Positions 35,372-44,281 of a stretch of DNA of 64,000 bases are shown here, piece by piece. Both the position numbers and the translations under genes were made by a program. Origin of the DNA: Streptomyces lincolnensis (GTDB lineage Bacteria > Actinomycetota > Actinomycetes > Streptomycetales > Streptomycetaceae); the NCBI RefSeq assembly GCF_001685355.1, contig NZ_CP016438.1:5394001-5458000 (forward strand), read 5' to 3'. Position 1 is the first letter of the stretch. Every line of letters begins with the position of its first letter. The notes beneath the pieces were generated by a model that was not told the origin of the DNA, did no database searches, and was given only the letters and a program-made list of their open reading frames with translations.

Positions 35372-36522
35372 TGGCGGGACGCAAGCCACAGCGGCGGCGC
35401 GAGTTCGGCACGGTACGGCGGCTCCCCTCGGGCAGGTGGCAGGCCCGCTACATCGGTCCCGACGGCCAGCGGTACACCGCACCCGAAACGTTCGAAACCA
35501 GGTCCGACGCCCAGGACTGGCTCAACCTCGTCCGCGCCGACATCGAGCGCAACACCTGGCGCAACCCGGACGCCGGTGCGGTCAACTTCGAGAAGTACGC
35601 CCTGCGTTGGATGGAGGAGCGCGGCCTGGCCGCGACCACGGTCGACCGGTACGGAGGTCTGCTGCGCGGGCACATCCTGCCGACATTTGGTGGCAAGGAC
35701 CTGGACGAGATCACCCCGCCCTCCGTCCGCACGTGGCGAGCCGAGCGCCTGAAGGCGACCGGTCCCACCACGGTCGCCAAGTCGTACCGCTTGCTAAAGG
35801 GCATCCTGCAGACGGCGGTCGACGACGACCTCCTGCGTACCAACCCGTGCCGTATCAAGGGCGCCGGCAAGGAGGAGGCCGACGAGCGCCCCACCGCCAC
35901 CATCGCGCAGGTCTTCGACCTCGCCGACGCAATGGGCCCGCGCTGGCGCCTGATGGTCCTGCTCGGCGCCTTCGCCTCCCTCCGCCCGGAGGAGCTGGCC
36001 GAACTGCGCCGCCATAGTGTCGATCTCGACGAATGCTCCCTGCGGATCACGCAGGCGTCCCCGGAGCTGACGAATGGACGACGCGTCACAGGTGACCCCA
36101 AGTCCCGCGCGGGCAAACGCACCGTGTACCTGCCCGACTTCCTGCTCCCCGAGCTCCGCCGCCACCTCCAGTGGTTCGCCGAGAAGGAAGGGGACGGCCT
36201 GATCTTCGTCGGCGAGAAGGGCGCCCCATTTCGCCGCTCGACCTTCGGCCGCAAGTGGCGCAAGGCTCGCACCAAGGTCGGCATGCCGGACAACTTCCGC
36301 TTCTACGACCTCCGCCACACCGGCAACACCCTCGCCGCCGACACCGGCGCCAAGCTGAAGGACCTCATGGTCCGCGCCGGCCAGTCCTCGGAACGGGCCC
36401 AGCTGATCTACCAGCACTCGACGGCGAAGCACCAGCGCAGACTGGCCCATGCCATCGACGCCGAGGTACGGCAGCAGCTGCGAAAGCCGGACGCTGAGGG
36501 ACGGCACGCCGAGGAAGCGTGA
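35371..36522 (+). CDS. int: Tyrosine-type site-specific integrase
   Basis: The 383-residue protein has an N-terminal arm-binding domain (RREFGTVRRLPSGRWQARYI), a SAM-like core-binding domain (YALRWMEERGLAATTVDRYG) and the catalytic domain with the Arg in FASLRPEELAELRR, H-x-x-R in FYDLRHTGNTLAAD and the nucleophile Tyr in AQLIYQHST. The second His of the family motif is Gln here (RAGQSSERA), as in many actinobacterial relatives. It should recombine attP with the tRNA-Gly 3' end, but no att copy lies directly downstream. Confidence 0.93.
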   Translation: MAGRKPQRRREFGTVRRLPSGRWQARYIGPDGQRYTAPETFETRSDAQDWLNLVRADIERNTWRNPDAGAVNFEKYALRWMEERGLAATTVDRYGGLLRGHILPTFGGKDLDEITPPSVRTWRAERLKATGPTTVAKSYRLLKGILQTAVDDDLLRTNPCRIKGAGKEEADERPTATIAQVFDLADAMGPRWRLMVLLGAFASLRPEELAELRRHSVDLDECSLRITQASPELTNGRRVTGDPKSRAGKRTVYLPDFLLPELRRHLQWFAEKEGDGLIFVGEKGAPFRRSTFGRKWRKARTKVGMPDNFRFYDLRHTGNTLAADTGAKLKDLMVRAGQSSERAQLIYQHSTAKHQRRLAHAIDAEVRQQLRKPDAEGRHAEEA

Positions 36523-36721
36523 CAACCCACGGCTGTACGGATCTCGGTCGGAGAGCTCTTGGCCGGGGTCCGTACGGCAGTAGCCGTGCCGTGACAGCCT
36601 CTGCAGCACCGTGCGCCCCTCGTGCCCCCTTGAGGGTTGGCCTCGATTGAGATCAGCTTTCCTTGTATGACTGACAGGGGAGTTGAGGCCGGCCTTGGTC
36701 GGCCCTTCTGGAGGGGGAGCG

Positions 36722-38788
36722 ATGGCGGTCAAGGTTCTTCCCGCGTCGCCTGCGCAGGTCGAGTTGATCTACAAGACCGTGGCGCTGGGCGATCGCTACA
36801 CAAAGACGCTGGGGCTACTGACGCCTCCCGCGTATCGACAGGCGGCTGAGAACGGAGGGCTTCTGGTCGCCGTCGAAGCGGACGAGGTGATCGGCTACGC
36901 GCTGTTCGGGCTTCCGAAGAGGAGCGCTCATATACGCCTCGCTCACCTGTGTGTGGCGGAGGAACAGCGCGGCCGGGGTATCGCCCGACTGCTGGTGGAG
37001 GCGATCAAGCAGCGGCATCCCCAACGGCTCGGCATCAAGGCCAAATGCCGACGGGACTACGAACTCAGCGACATGTGGACGAGCCTGGGGTTCGTCCCGA
37101 ACGGTGAGGTGCGCGGACGCGGCCGGGATGGAGAGATCCTCGACGGATGGTGGCTGGACCTCGGGCACCCGGACCTGTTCACGGAGGTGGAGAGCGACGC
37201 GCTGCTGGTGGTGACCGTCGACCACGGTGTCTTCGCCGATCTGCGCGGACTCGCCGAAACGGCCGATGCGGAGGAGTCCCGCGCGCTGGAGGCGGGCTGG
37301 ATGACGGACCTCGTCGAACTCGCGTACACGCCCCAACTGGTCCACCAGATCCGGGACGTCGGCGATACTGCCGAGCGTCAACACCAGCGGGCAGCGCTCC
37401 ACGGCCTACGCCAGCTCACCCCTGCCTCCGAGGCCGTGGCCGAACGAACGGCTGAGCTGCTAAAGGCAGCCGCGGAGTCGCTTGCCGACCTTCCCGTCGA
37501 CGCGACACTCCGACGCTGCCTGCACTACGTGGCCGAGACATCGTGCGCCGGCCTTCAAGTCCTGGCCACCCGGAACCCGCTCCTGTCCCGTCTCGCCGAC
37601 GTGGCTTGGGAAGTCGCCCGTGTCCGCGTCGTATCGCCCTCCACCGTGACGCTCCACGTGGACGAGTTGCGGCAAGCCCAGGTGTATCGCCCGGCCGATC
37701 TGATGGGCACGGAGTTCCGGTCGAGCGAGGTGGCACCAGGTGCGGAGGACGAGCTGGTGGCCTTCTTCAACCAGTCGGGCGGCGACGACGGCTCGGCTTT
37801 CGCCGAGCGCCTTCGGTCGCTCACGGATGACACGGTCGCGTGGCGTCGAGAGCTGCTGAGGGACGGCCAGGGCCACCCGGTCGCCCTCTACGCATGGGCA
37901 TTGGACGGTCGGACGCTGATCGTCCCCGTACTCCGAACTGCGGATCATCCGCTGGAAGAGACACTGGCCAGGCAGATTCTCTTCCTGCTAAAGCGTCAGG
38001 GGCGCGACTGCGGGGCGGAGACCATCCGTATCAGCGACCCGTATCTCCCAGCTGTGGCCAAGGCCGCCGCTGGGGACGACGGCTTCTTCGAGCACGACGG
38101 CAAGTTCGTTGCTCTCCTGGTGGACGTGTGCGGTACGGCAGCCGAGGTGGAGGCGGTGGCCGGCGGACTCGCTCGTGAGCTGACCGTGGAGGCAACTGCC
38201 TTGCACGCGCAGATGCCGGCCGAGGTGGCCGCCATGGTGGAGCGCGCCTGGTGGCCGGCGAAGGTCATCGACTCCGAGTTGCCGTCCTTCCTGCTGCCGA
38301 TCAAGCCGCGCTGGTCCACCGAGCTGTTCAACGTTCCGGCCATGCTCCTGCTGCGCAGCCACGTCCTCGGCATCAGCAGGGAGCACGTCTACTACCGTTC
38401 CTCGGGGCGCCGAGGCGAAAGCGTTCCCGCCCGCCTCCTTTGGTACGTCAGCGACGGGGGCGCCCACATGGACGGTCAGATGGTGGTGGGGAGTTCGCGC
38501 CTCGACGAGGTGCTTATCGACACACCCGACGCCCTCTTCTCAAAATTCGAACATCTGGGCGTATATGGTCGGGCGGAGGTACAAGAAGCCGCTGATGCCT
38601 CCGGCCACGCCATGGCGCTGAGGTTCTCGGACACCGAGATCTTTCCCAAGCCGGTGACGCTGCGGCGATTGAGCTCGCTGGCCAGGGAGCTAGGACTACC
38701 GTGGTCGTCGAACATGCTGATCTCGCTGTCGAAGATCAGCAACGAGCTGTTTCAGGCGGTCTACAAAGAGGGGCACCGAACGACGTGA
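36722..38788 (+). CDS. GNAT acetyltransferase fused to PIN-like and unknown C-terminal domains
   Basis: The 688-residue protein has a GNAT domain first (LLVAVEADEVIGYALFGLPK, LCVAEEQRGRGIARLLVEAI). A PIN-like segment follows (about residues 155-330, with LLVVTVDHGVFADLRGLAE, ETSCAGLQVLATRNPLLSRL and RVRVVSPST). Then come a long uncharacterised region and a C-terminal part (FPKPVTLRRLSSLARELGLP, ISNELFQAVYKEG) that looks PUA/EVE-related. One PIN position is Asn (TRN) where Asp is usual, so activity is uncertain. GGAGG precedes the ATG. It overlaps the ASCH gene by 4 nt (GTGA), implying a two-protein system. RNA or tRNA modification and cleavage is a plausible theme. Confidence 0.75.
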   Translation: MAVKVLPASPAQVELIYKTVALGDRYTKTLGLLTPPAYRQAAENGGLLVAVEADEVIGYALFGLPKRSAHIRLAHLCVAEEQRGRGIARLLVEAIKQRHPQRLGIKAKCRRDYELSDMWTSLGFVPNGEVRGRGRDGEILDGWWLDLGHPDLFTEVESDALLVVTVDHGVFADLRGLAETADAEESRALEAGWMTDLVELAYTPQLVHQIRDVGDTAERQHQRAALHGLRQLTPASEAVAERTAELLKAAAESLADLPVDATLRRCLHYVAETSCAGLQVLATRNPLLSRLADVAWEVARVRVVSPSTVTLHVDELRQAQVYRPADLMGTEFRSSEVAPGAEDELVAFFNQSGGDDGSAFAERLRSLTDDTVAWRRELLRDGQGHPVALYAWALDGRTLIVPVLRTADHPLEETLARQILFLLKRQGRDCGAETIRISDPYLPAVAKAAAGDDGFFEHDGKFVALLVDVCGTAAEVEAVAGGLARELTVEATALHAQMPAEVAAMVERAWWPAKVIDSELPSFLLPIKPRWSTELFNVPAMLLLRSHVLGISREHVYYRSSGRRGESVPARLLWYVSDGGAHMDGQMVVGSSRLDEVLIDTPDALFSKFEHLGVYGRAEVQEAADASGHAMALRFSDTEIFPKPVTLRRLSSLARELGLPWSSNMLISLSKISNELFQAVYKEGHRTT

Positions 38789-39264
38789 ACGATCCGGAAC
38801 GCGCGATGCTGCTGTCCGTCCACCCCCGCTTCGCCACCGCGATCCTGGCTGGCAGCAAGACGGTGGAGGTCCGCCGCCAACGCGTTGCCGCGCCTCCCGG
38901 AACCCCAGTCCTGCTGTACGCGACCGCGCCCACCATGGCCTTGGTGGGCATGGCGCGCATCAACTCGGTTCACGTGGCCTCCCCTAAGGAGGTCTGGTCG
39001 GCCCATTGTGCCCAGACGGGAATCACCCGACGCGAGTACGACACCTACATGAGCGGTGCCACTCAGGCGAGCGGCCTCATGCTGACGGACCCTGTTTCCT
39101 TCGATGAGCCGGTGTCGCTCAGTGCACTGCGTGCCGGTGGTACGTTCCACCCTCCGCAGAGCTACCGCTACATGAAGAGCGATGACCTGCGCCAAGTAGT
39201 CGAAGCGGGACCCGTGGTCGCATCGGCCCTGCGTGAGGTACTGGGCGATCTCGTGCCCGCGTAA
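38785..39264 (+). CDS. ASCH (PUA-like) domain protein
   Basis: The 159-residue protein begins MNDPERAMLLSVHPRFATAI with LAGSKTVEVRRQRVAAPPGT, the ASCH-type RNA-binding fold, and has VLLYATAPTMALVGMARINS. ASCH domains are related to PUA and are thought to bind RNA. Translation is coupled to the GNAT-PIN gene. It could supply substrate recognition for that protein, or neutralise it. Confidence 0.8.
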   Translation: MNDPERAMLLSVHPRFATAILAGSKTVEVRRQRVAAPPGTPVLLYATAPTMALVGMARINSVHVASPKEVWSAHCAQTGITRREYDTYMSGATQASGLMLTDPVSFDEPVSLSALRAGGTFHPPQSYRYMKSDDLRQVVEAGPVVASALREVLGDLVPA

Positions 39265-39317
39265 GGCGAGCGGGTGGACCGCGGTACGCGATCCTCCGAA
39301 GCGATCTCCGGCCGCGA

Positions 39318-40064
39318 TTAGGAGAAGAGCAACGTTGCCCAGGAGCTTCCGGGAACGACGCCGCCGTGGTGGGAACATGCTCCTTGCCGCCCGATCGACC
39401 CGGAAGGCCATCCGTCACGACAGTGTGCGGGCGAGGGCATGACCACCTCGCTTACCTCCGTGGGGGCCTGCTGGATGCGAGTGGCCTGGCCTGTGTAGAG
39501 ATCGCTGAAGCACTCTTGGTGGTCGAGGACGACCCGTGCGGCCTGACCAGCGAGGCTGCGCTTCTCTGCGTACGCCGTTGCGATGTCCAACTGAGTGGCT
39601 GCCGAGGCGTCAATATCTCCGAGGTCGGTGGGGAAGCGGGTTCCGAGCTGCAGGGAGAGGACGCTCGGGTCTATGGAGGATACGAGGGGAATCCGTACCG
39701 CTTGTGCCTTGTCGCTCAGCGCGCGTGCCTTCGTCCGGAGCGGGCTGCATACGGCTTCGTGCTGCTCCTCTTTCCAGGAGTCCCAGGCACAGGAGCCCAA
39801 GCCAGCCAACAGCACCAGCGTGACGAACGCGAGGCCGACACCGACCATCCGCTGCTCTCGTTGGGCTTGCTGCCTTGCTCTCTCGGCTCGCGCCTCCGCC
39901 GCCGCTGCGGCTGCTTCACGCTCGGCCCGCGTGGCATGGTGGCGACAACCGCGGCCGATCTCCTGGGCGAGCTTGCACGGCGTCCCGTTCTTTGTGGGGC
40001 GCCCACACCGCCGTGCTGGTCGGCGTCTTCGAGAGTGGCTGTTCCTGGCGGACATGTCGCGCAT
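39318..40064 (-). CDS. Membrane protein with N-terminal zinc motif and DUF3761-like tail
   Basis: The 248-residue product starts with an Arg-rich Cys/His region (CGRPTKNGTPCKLAQEIGRG, then CRHH), followed by a coiled Ala/Glu/Arg helix. A single membrane segment comes next (MVGVGLAFVTLVLLAGLGSC), then an external region, and a C-terminal motif CRDGWPSGSIGRQGACSHHG typical of DUF3761-like ends. No signal peptide precedes the membrane segment, so the N-terminal zinc part should face the cytoplasm. No clear ribosome binding site is seen; ATG at 40055 is an alternative. Function unknown. Confidence 0.65.
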   Translation of the reverse strand: MRDMSARNSHSRRRRPARRCGRPTKNGTPCKLAQEIGRGCRHHATRAEREAAAAAAEARAERARQQAQREQRMVGVGLAFVTLVLLAGLGSCAWDSWKEEQHEAVCSPLRTKARALSDKAQAVRIPLVSSIDPSVLSLQLGTRFPTDLGDIDASAATQLDIATAYAEKRSLAGQAARVVLDHQECFSDLYTGQATRIQQAPTEVSEVVMPSPAHCRDGWPSGSIGRQGACSHHGGVVPGSSWATLLFS

Positions 40065-40264
40065 TGTGAACCACCAACTCGCGCTCTCGGGAGCTATTGG
40101 CCTAAACTGGGGTGGTTGTGTGTTTCAGGTGCTTCTGACCGGAGCATGTACGCCAATTTCCAGGGGCGCCGCGACTGGTTGCCAGCCAAGGTGCTCCCAT
40201 TCCTCTGCGACTGCGATCTACGTGGACTATGGGTCTGCGTGCCTCCGTGCTGGAGGCGAACCGG

Positions 40265-40615
40265 TTAGTCGTACGGCTGCCACACCGATGGAGTGTCACA
40301 CCGTGTAGGCAGGGGACGTTCCAGACGCGGAGCCTCAGTAGCCGCGTCAAGTGGCTCCTGCGCAACTAGCACGTCGTCCGGGGAGCGGTCCGATAGGGCG
40401 ACGATCACAGATGCACCGCGCTGCTGCGTGACGGTCATAGTGGCTCGCGGCGCGCAACCGATGTTGATCACATCGTCACGGTAGAGAACCACGACCTGGG
40501 AAATCTTCGCGCCCTGTGCCGTTGATACCGCAAGCAGAAGACGGCAGTAGAGAGTGCTGACACTCGTCGGGCCAGCCGCAGACGGCAGCTGAGAGGGCGC
40601 CCAGCCGAGAAGCAC
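40265..40615 (-). CDS. Small hypothetical protein
   Basis: The 116-residue frame has a plausible core (LAVSTAQGAKISQVVVLYRD, NIGCAPRATMTVTQQRGASV) and ends near SVWQPYD. No ribosome binding site, family or motif supports it strongly, so it may be a chance frame. Confidence 0.35.
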   Translation of the reverse strand: MLLGWAPSQLPSAAGPTSVSTLYCRLLLAVSTAQGAKISQVVVLYRDDVINIGCAPRATMTVTQQRGASVIVALSDRSPDDVLVAQEPLDAATEAPRLERPLPTRCDTPSVWQPYD

Positions 40616-40797
40616 TCGGGGTGGTGTCGATAGGCGGGAAGCTGAGTGATCGGCTCAACAGGTCTTGCGGAACGGCACGTTCAGTGACCCGAGTGTTGTG
40701 GTCGCCGAGCCTGGGACGGCTAACTCGTCGACTCAGGCGGGAGGTTTTGGCGTGAGGCTTCTACCGCAGATCTGCGGTTTCGTGACAGCATCACGCT

Positions 40798-41274
40798 GTG
40801 ACCCATCGCGAGCGGATCTCACCAAGGCCCATGTGCGAGCGGGAGGGGTGTGACGAGCAACTCCCCGGACTCCCCGGTTCGACGAGCGAGTCCTCCGCCG
40901 TGGGGAGTTCTCGTGCCGGGCGTAGGCGCCGCTTCTGCTCTGACGCCTGTCGCAAGGCAGAGCAGAGGCTGCGTCAACGCCTTCGGCAGTTGGCTCCTGG
41001 ACACTCCCGCGGCCCGTGGCAACCGGCGCGCAAGCGAGTGGGCCTATCCATGGCGCAGGTCGTCCAGGCGATCGACGTTGTGGCACGGCGGATGCCGAAG
41101 GCCGGCGGACCGGCACGTGTTGGCAGTGTCGACGCCGTAATTGATCTGCGGCGAGCGGTGGATCAACTTCTAGCTGACGCGGTAGCGGCTGATCGTGCCG
41201 CAGGCGCGACATGGGATCGGATTGCCCGTTCGTTGGGCACGTCAGCTGACACGGCGAGAAGGCGTTTTGGCTAG
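40798..41274 (+). CDS. Zinc-ribbon/HTH small DNA-binding protein
   Basis: The 158-residue product has MCEREGCDEQLPG and RRRRFCSDACRKAEQRLRQR, an element-borne zinc-ribbon of the type found in Streptomyces accessory proteins. A C-terminal helical part follows (VDQLLADAVAADRAAGATWD, RIARSLGTSADTARRRFG) that reads as a helix-turn-helix. A GTG at 40798 is used; ATG at 40831 is an alternative. Probably a DNA-binding regulator of unknown target. Confidence 0.7.
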   Translation: MTHRERISPRPMCEREGCDEQLPGLPGSTSESSAVGSSRAGRRRRFCSDACRKAEQRLRQRLRQLAPGHSRGPWQPARKRVGLSMAQVVQAIDVVARRMPKAGGPARVGSVDAVIDLRRAVDQLLADAVAADRAAGATWDRIARSLGTSADTARRRFG

Positions 41275-41792
41275 GAATTCGGGCCGACACACAATCACTA
41301 CGTCCTGCGGAAGGGCCCGCTGGTCCCCCGATGACCCTCGCGTGGTGGGCCCGTCCCGGGTGTTCTGCAACAGTCCGGCACGTGCTTGCAAGGCGTGCAC
41401 CGTTGCGCAGGACTCGCCCTGTGGGTGTGGCCGGCGTTGGGCATGACTGCGCGGTGTCCTCAACGCGGGCGCACCACACAGGAGGGTTGGGCTGGTGCGC
41501 TCGCATGGGCCTGTCATGCTGCCAGCGAAATGAGTCCTACCGCTGCCAGGTTTCTCCTCCGGCAAATGGTGTGCCAAGTTTATTTTGGCGATTGAAATTA
41601 TCGCCAGCTTTGTGTCGTGAGGTCCCTGGATTTGGATTTGATGGGTTGGGATTTTCGCTGCCAGGATTTGGATGAGGATCAATTTGTTCCACGCAGAGCT
41701 GTATCCTTGCCCTGTTCCACGGATTCCATCGCGTGAGCGGTGGTGTTCGGGGCAGGCGACGTAACGTCGCTCAGGCTGGTCGACATGAAGAA

Positions 41793-41831
41793 GGCCCCGC
41801 GCTCCCCTGTGCGAAGAGTGGGCGCGGGGCC
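41793..41831 (-). terminator. Strong hairpin terminator
   Basis: Perfect arms GGCCCCGCGC (41793-41802) and GCGCGGGGCC (41822-41831) with a 19-nt loop, downstream of the small minus-strand ORF at 41894. Confidence 0.6.
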
Positions 41832-41893
41832 GAGGCGTGGACTAGCTGGCAGGTCCGGTCGCTATAGGGGCGGCCGGACCTGCTGACCTGCGA

Positions 41894-42025
41894 TTACTGC
41901 CAGATGCGCAGGGCGTAGTACAGCCCCTGAAGGGACCGCGCTGCCACCGTGACGATCTGAGCAAGCCGCTCGAGCTTCGTCCGCGCCGGCTCGGTCTTCG
42001 TTCGATTGAAGATCTTGCCGGGCAC
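41894..42025 (-). CDS. Possible 43-residue small protein
   Basis: From a GTG at 42025 (GGGGTGATGAG upstream) the frame reads MPGKIFNRTKTEPARTKLER, then a helical stretch (LAQIVTVAARSLQGLYYALR) and IWQ. A terminator follows 60 nt downstream on the same strand. No family match is known to me. Confidence 0.4.
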   Translation of the reverse strand: MPGKIFNRTKTEPARTKLERLAQIVTVAARSLQGLYYALRIWQ

Positions 42026-42746
42026 CTCATCACCCCCCAACTCGGACTGATCAGTCCGGCCGGGCCTGATCAACTCTGGGGCGGTGAGTGAGAAGACAAT
42101 ATCAGCGAGCAAGGCTCCAATTGAGGTTTGCGCGTGACCCTCGCAAGAAGCGGACGGCCTTCTTTCCGGAAAGCGCGGCGATGCGTCGGCGAGAGCTCTG
42201 TGCGCCGCGACGTTGCGTGATTACTTCCCGGCAGGTCTGGCCTCCGCCGAAGGGAATTGATGACTCTCGTCGTTGGCATGATCGCGACTATGAAGCTGCG
42301 GGGTCCGCGCAAGATGATCTTGGGAGGACATGCTCCTTGCCTCGCAGAGACCGCGAGCACAACGGTGCTCGGTAGACGTACCGGTCACCGGTCTGGGCTT
42401 TTCGCACCGACGCAGCGGCTGCCGAGCACGATGACGGCGGAGGCCATGGGTGGCTGGCCGGCCTCCGCCCTGCAAGGACCTGGGGCAGCATGCCCGTCAC
42501 AACACCGACCCCGTGCCGCAGACGGCGGCGGCAGAGCTGCCCGACTGACCTGGGGAAGGTGACTGGCCGCCACATATGCGGGAACGGCGCGTATACGGCA
42601 GCCCTCCCCGCAGGCCGTGCACTTCGCCGTGGTGCCAATCCCCAGTGCTGGGTTCCATGGGCAGACCGCCGAGATTTCTTTGTCGGAACGCTGCTTTGCC
42701 GGGGCCGAGAGGTGAAGCTGTCCTTTGATCCGCAAGGAGCCACCTC

Positions 42747-43754
42747 ATGACCGCTGAAGGCATCGCGTCTCACGTGCTGCGACCGGAAGCTCCTGTACCT
42801 GACAGTCTTGTACGGGTGCCCTGCACTCTTCCCGAAGTCGACATCGATCTCGTGCTGCGAACCGCACGGTTTCTGCAGACCGCCCAGGGCTCGGAAAGCC
42901 CGTCAGCCGGCGTCGATGTGGAAGCCGTGATCCCGGTGGACTGGGGAGTCGACGGGGGCCTTGTCGCTGTCCACTCGGACGGCACTGTTGCCACCCGTCT
43001 GCTGGGGGAGCATCCCCCACCGCACGTCTTGCACTCCAGCACTCAGATGCTGCTCGACCGCAGCTTCAACAGCGTCCAAGTGCCCTCTATGGAGCCAACG
43101 GCCCAGACGATCGTCAGGGGTTTCATGGAGATGGGGCGTCCGGTGCCGGACATAGTGCACGCCCTGAACGCCCGACAGGCGGCTCGTACAGGCGACACAG
43201 TCCAGCTCGATGTGTTCACCTCCGATGTGCTCGGTTTGTGGTGCGGCTGGCGGGAGGCGGTGTCCACGGCTCTCATCGGTGACTGGGCGAACCCACTCCA
43301 TGCTGACGGCAGCCTCGGCTCCGCCGCGCTGAAGCGACTCAGGGATGACACCAGGATCAGCCACCGGCAGGCGACTCCAATGTGGCGCCGCAAGATCAAT
43401 AGGTCACGGCTCCTGCTACTCGACACCCCACTCGGCGACGGGCTGACGCTGTACGACCTCGTGGCCGATCGCCCGGACTCCCAGCAGTTGCCGACGCTGG
43501 AGGTCGAACTTGAGGACCCCCGCCTGGCGGCTCTAATGCGCGCTCTTGATGCAGCCGAGCGCGCCGTGGCGTGGGCATGGGTAGATCCATCTGTCAGTAC
43601 GTGGAGGGAAGCCGCCAGCCACGCCGACGCTGACAATCCGACAGCCGTCGGCGAGCGCGTCCGCCGCAAGGTGCGGCGCTTGGTCGCTGAAAGGGAACGT
43701 CGACGGGCATTGCAGGAGATCGTCGCAGGCGAAGCCCAGGGGTCGACCACGTGA
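42747..43754 (+). CDS. Uncharacterised 335-residue protein
   Basis: AAGGAGC lies before the ATG. The N-terminal half includes VDVEAVIPVDWGVDGGLVAV and TVATRLLGEHPPPHVLHSST. The C-terminal third (VELEDPRLAALMRALDAAER, then WREAASHADADNPTAVGERV and RRKVRRLVAERERRR) resembles the spacing and helical style of sigma-factor-like DNA-binding regions, but I cannot assign a family. It overlaps a tiny membrane-protein gene by 4 nt (GTGA), and lies 450 nt from the right att site. Confidence 0.65.
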   Translation: MTAEGIASHVLRPEAPVPDSLVRVPCTLPEVDIDLVLRTARFLQTAQGSESPSAGVDVEAVIPVDWGVDGGLVAVHSDGTVATRLLGEHPPPHVLHSSTQMLLDRSFNSVQVPSMEPTAQTIVRGFMEMGRPVPDIVHALNARQAARTGDTVQLDVFTSDVLGLWCGWREAVSTALIGDWANPLHADGSLGSAALKRLRDDTRISHRQATPMWRRKINRSRLLLLDTPLGDGLTLYDLVADRPDSQQLPTLEVELEDPRLAALMRALDAAERAVAWAWVDPSVSTWREAASHADADNPTAVGERVRRKVRRLVAERERRRALQEIVAGEAQGSTT

Positions 43755-43909
43755 GCGCTTTCGTGTGCGAGGTACTGCGCGCGGCCTTGCCCGAGTTCAT
43801 CGGTAGCCTCGCCGCTGCCCTCGTTCTCGCCTTGGGCGCATTGGCGGCACGTAAGACGCGAAGCCGACTTGAAGATGAAGAGGGCGGGCCCCCGCAGCGC
43901 TCGCCCTGA
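43751..43909 (+). CDS. 52-residue single-pass membrane protein
   Basis: The frame starts with a GTG overlapping the previous stop and reads MSAFVCEVLRAALPEFIGSL, followed by AAALVLALGALAARKTRSRL and an acidic tail EDEEGGPPQRSP. This is one membrane helix with a positive inner flank. The coupling with the 335-residue protein suggests a joint function, unknown. Confidence 0.65.
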   Translation: MSAFVCEVLRAALPEFIGSLAAALVLALGALAARKTRSRLEDEEGGPPQRSP

Positions 43910-44127
43910 CGCTTCGCGTGCCGGGAGGCTGGGGTTGGCCAGACGCCACAGGCGGGCCACCCCCAGGACGCCGAGCAAGTCGCCCTTTGCGTAAGTGACT
44001 TGAGCGCCGTTTGCTCAGGGTGTGACTGGGATCACCGGAAATGGGTCTCGCGATTCGAGACGCCCTTGCCTTGAGGTGCCCGGGCGCGCCCCGGAGAGCG
44101 CTCCCGGTAGGCATTCGGCCCCTACTT

Positions 44128-44146
44128 AGGGCACGCAGAGGGCACG
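44128..44146 (+). repeat. Paired GGGCACG motif inside right end
   Basis: AGGGCACGCAGAGGGCACG, 62 nt inside the right att, matches the pairs beside the other two 46-bp att copies. Probable integrase arm-type site. Confidence 0.5.
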
Positions 44147-44175
44147 CCGCCCCCAAATTGGACTAGACAACAAAC

Positions 44176-44202
44176 AAACCCCAGGCCACTGACCTGGGGT
44201 TT
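44176..44202 (-). terminator. Terminator of tRNA-Gly
   Basis: Perfect arms AAACCCCAGG / CCTGGGGTTT with a 7-nt loop, starting 6 nt past the CCA end of the tRNA. Copies or near-copies lie at 12840-12866 and 6915-6942. Confidence 0.8.
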
Positions 44203-44207
44203 CATCA

Positions 44208-44281
44208 TGGAGCGGGTGACGAGAATCGAACTCGCGCTCTCAGCTTGGGAAGCTGATGTTCTACCATTAAACTACACCCGC
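44208..44281 (-). tRNA. tRNA-Gly (anticodon CCC)
   Basis: The 74-nt gene on the minus strand starts GCGGGTGTAGTTTAATGG, has the anticodon stem-loop CAGC-TTCCCAA-GCTG (anticodon CCC), a T-arm with GTTCGATTC and an encoded CCA end, ACCCGCTCCA. The acceptor arms GCGGGTG/CACCCGC pair perfectly. Its 3' 46 nt are repeated at 12873-12918 and 6948-6993, which marks it as the integration target. Confidence 0.97.

Larger units (their letters stand above)
41275..42746. other. Gene-poor stretch
   Basis: About 1.5 kb with AT-richer pieces (41520-41700) and no strong gene. The only items supported are a hairpin terminator at 41793-41831 and a possible 43-residue ORF at 41894-42025. It is likely eroded element DNA. 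Confidence 0.5.
12873..44253. mobile_element. 31-kb integrated island at tRNA-Gly (mobilisable element)
   Basis: The segment lies between identical 46-bp direct repeats of the tRNA-Gly 3' end. It carries a tyrosine integrase, excisionase, relaxase, MobC-like protein, Rep-like protein and repeat arrays, so it is an integrative mobilisable element or a composite of several. Paired GGGCACG motifs lie just inside both ends (13025-13043, 44128-44146). No FtsK/TraB-like translocase or type IV secretion gene is present. The integrase is 7.7 kb from the right end instead of adjacent, so either cargo was added on that side or the integrase belongs to a nested element. Confidence 0.75.

Noticed and set aside
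41242..41682. Open frame of 146 codons on the minus strand
   Set aside because: No ribosome binding site, and the sequence is not protein-like (Ile/Gln run at the start, then Arg/Pro/Thr-rich).
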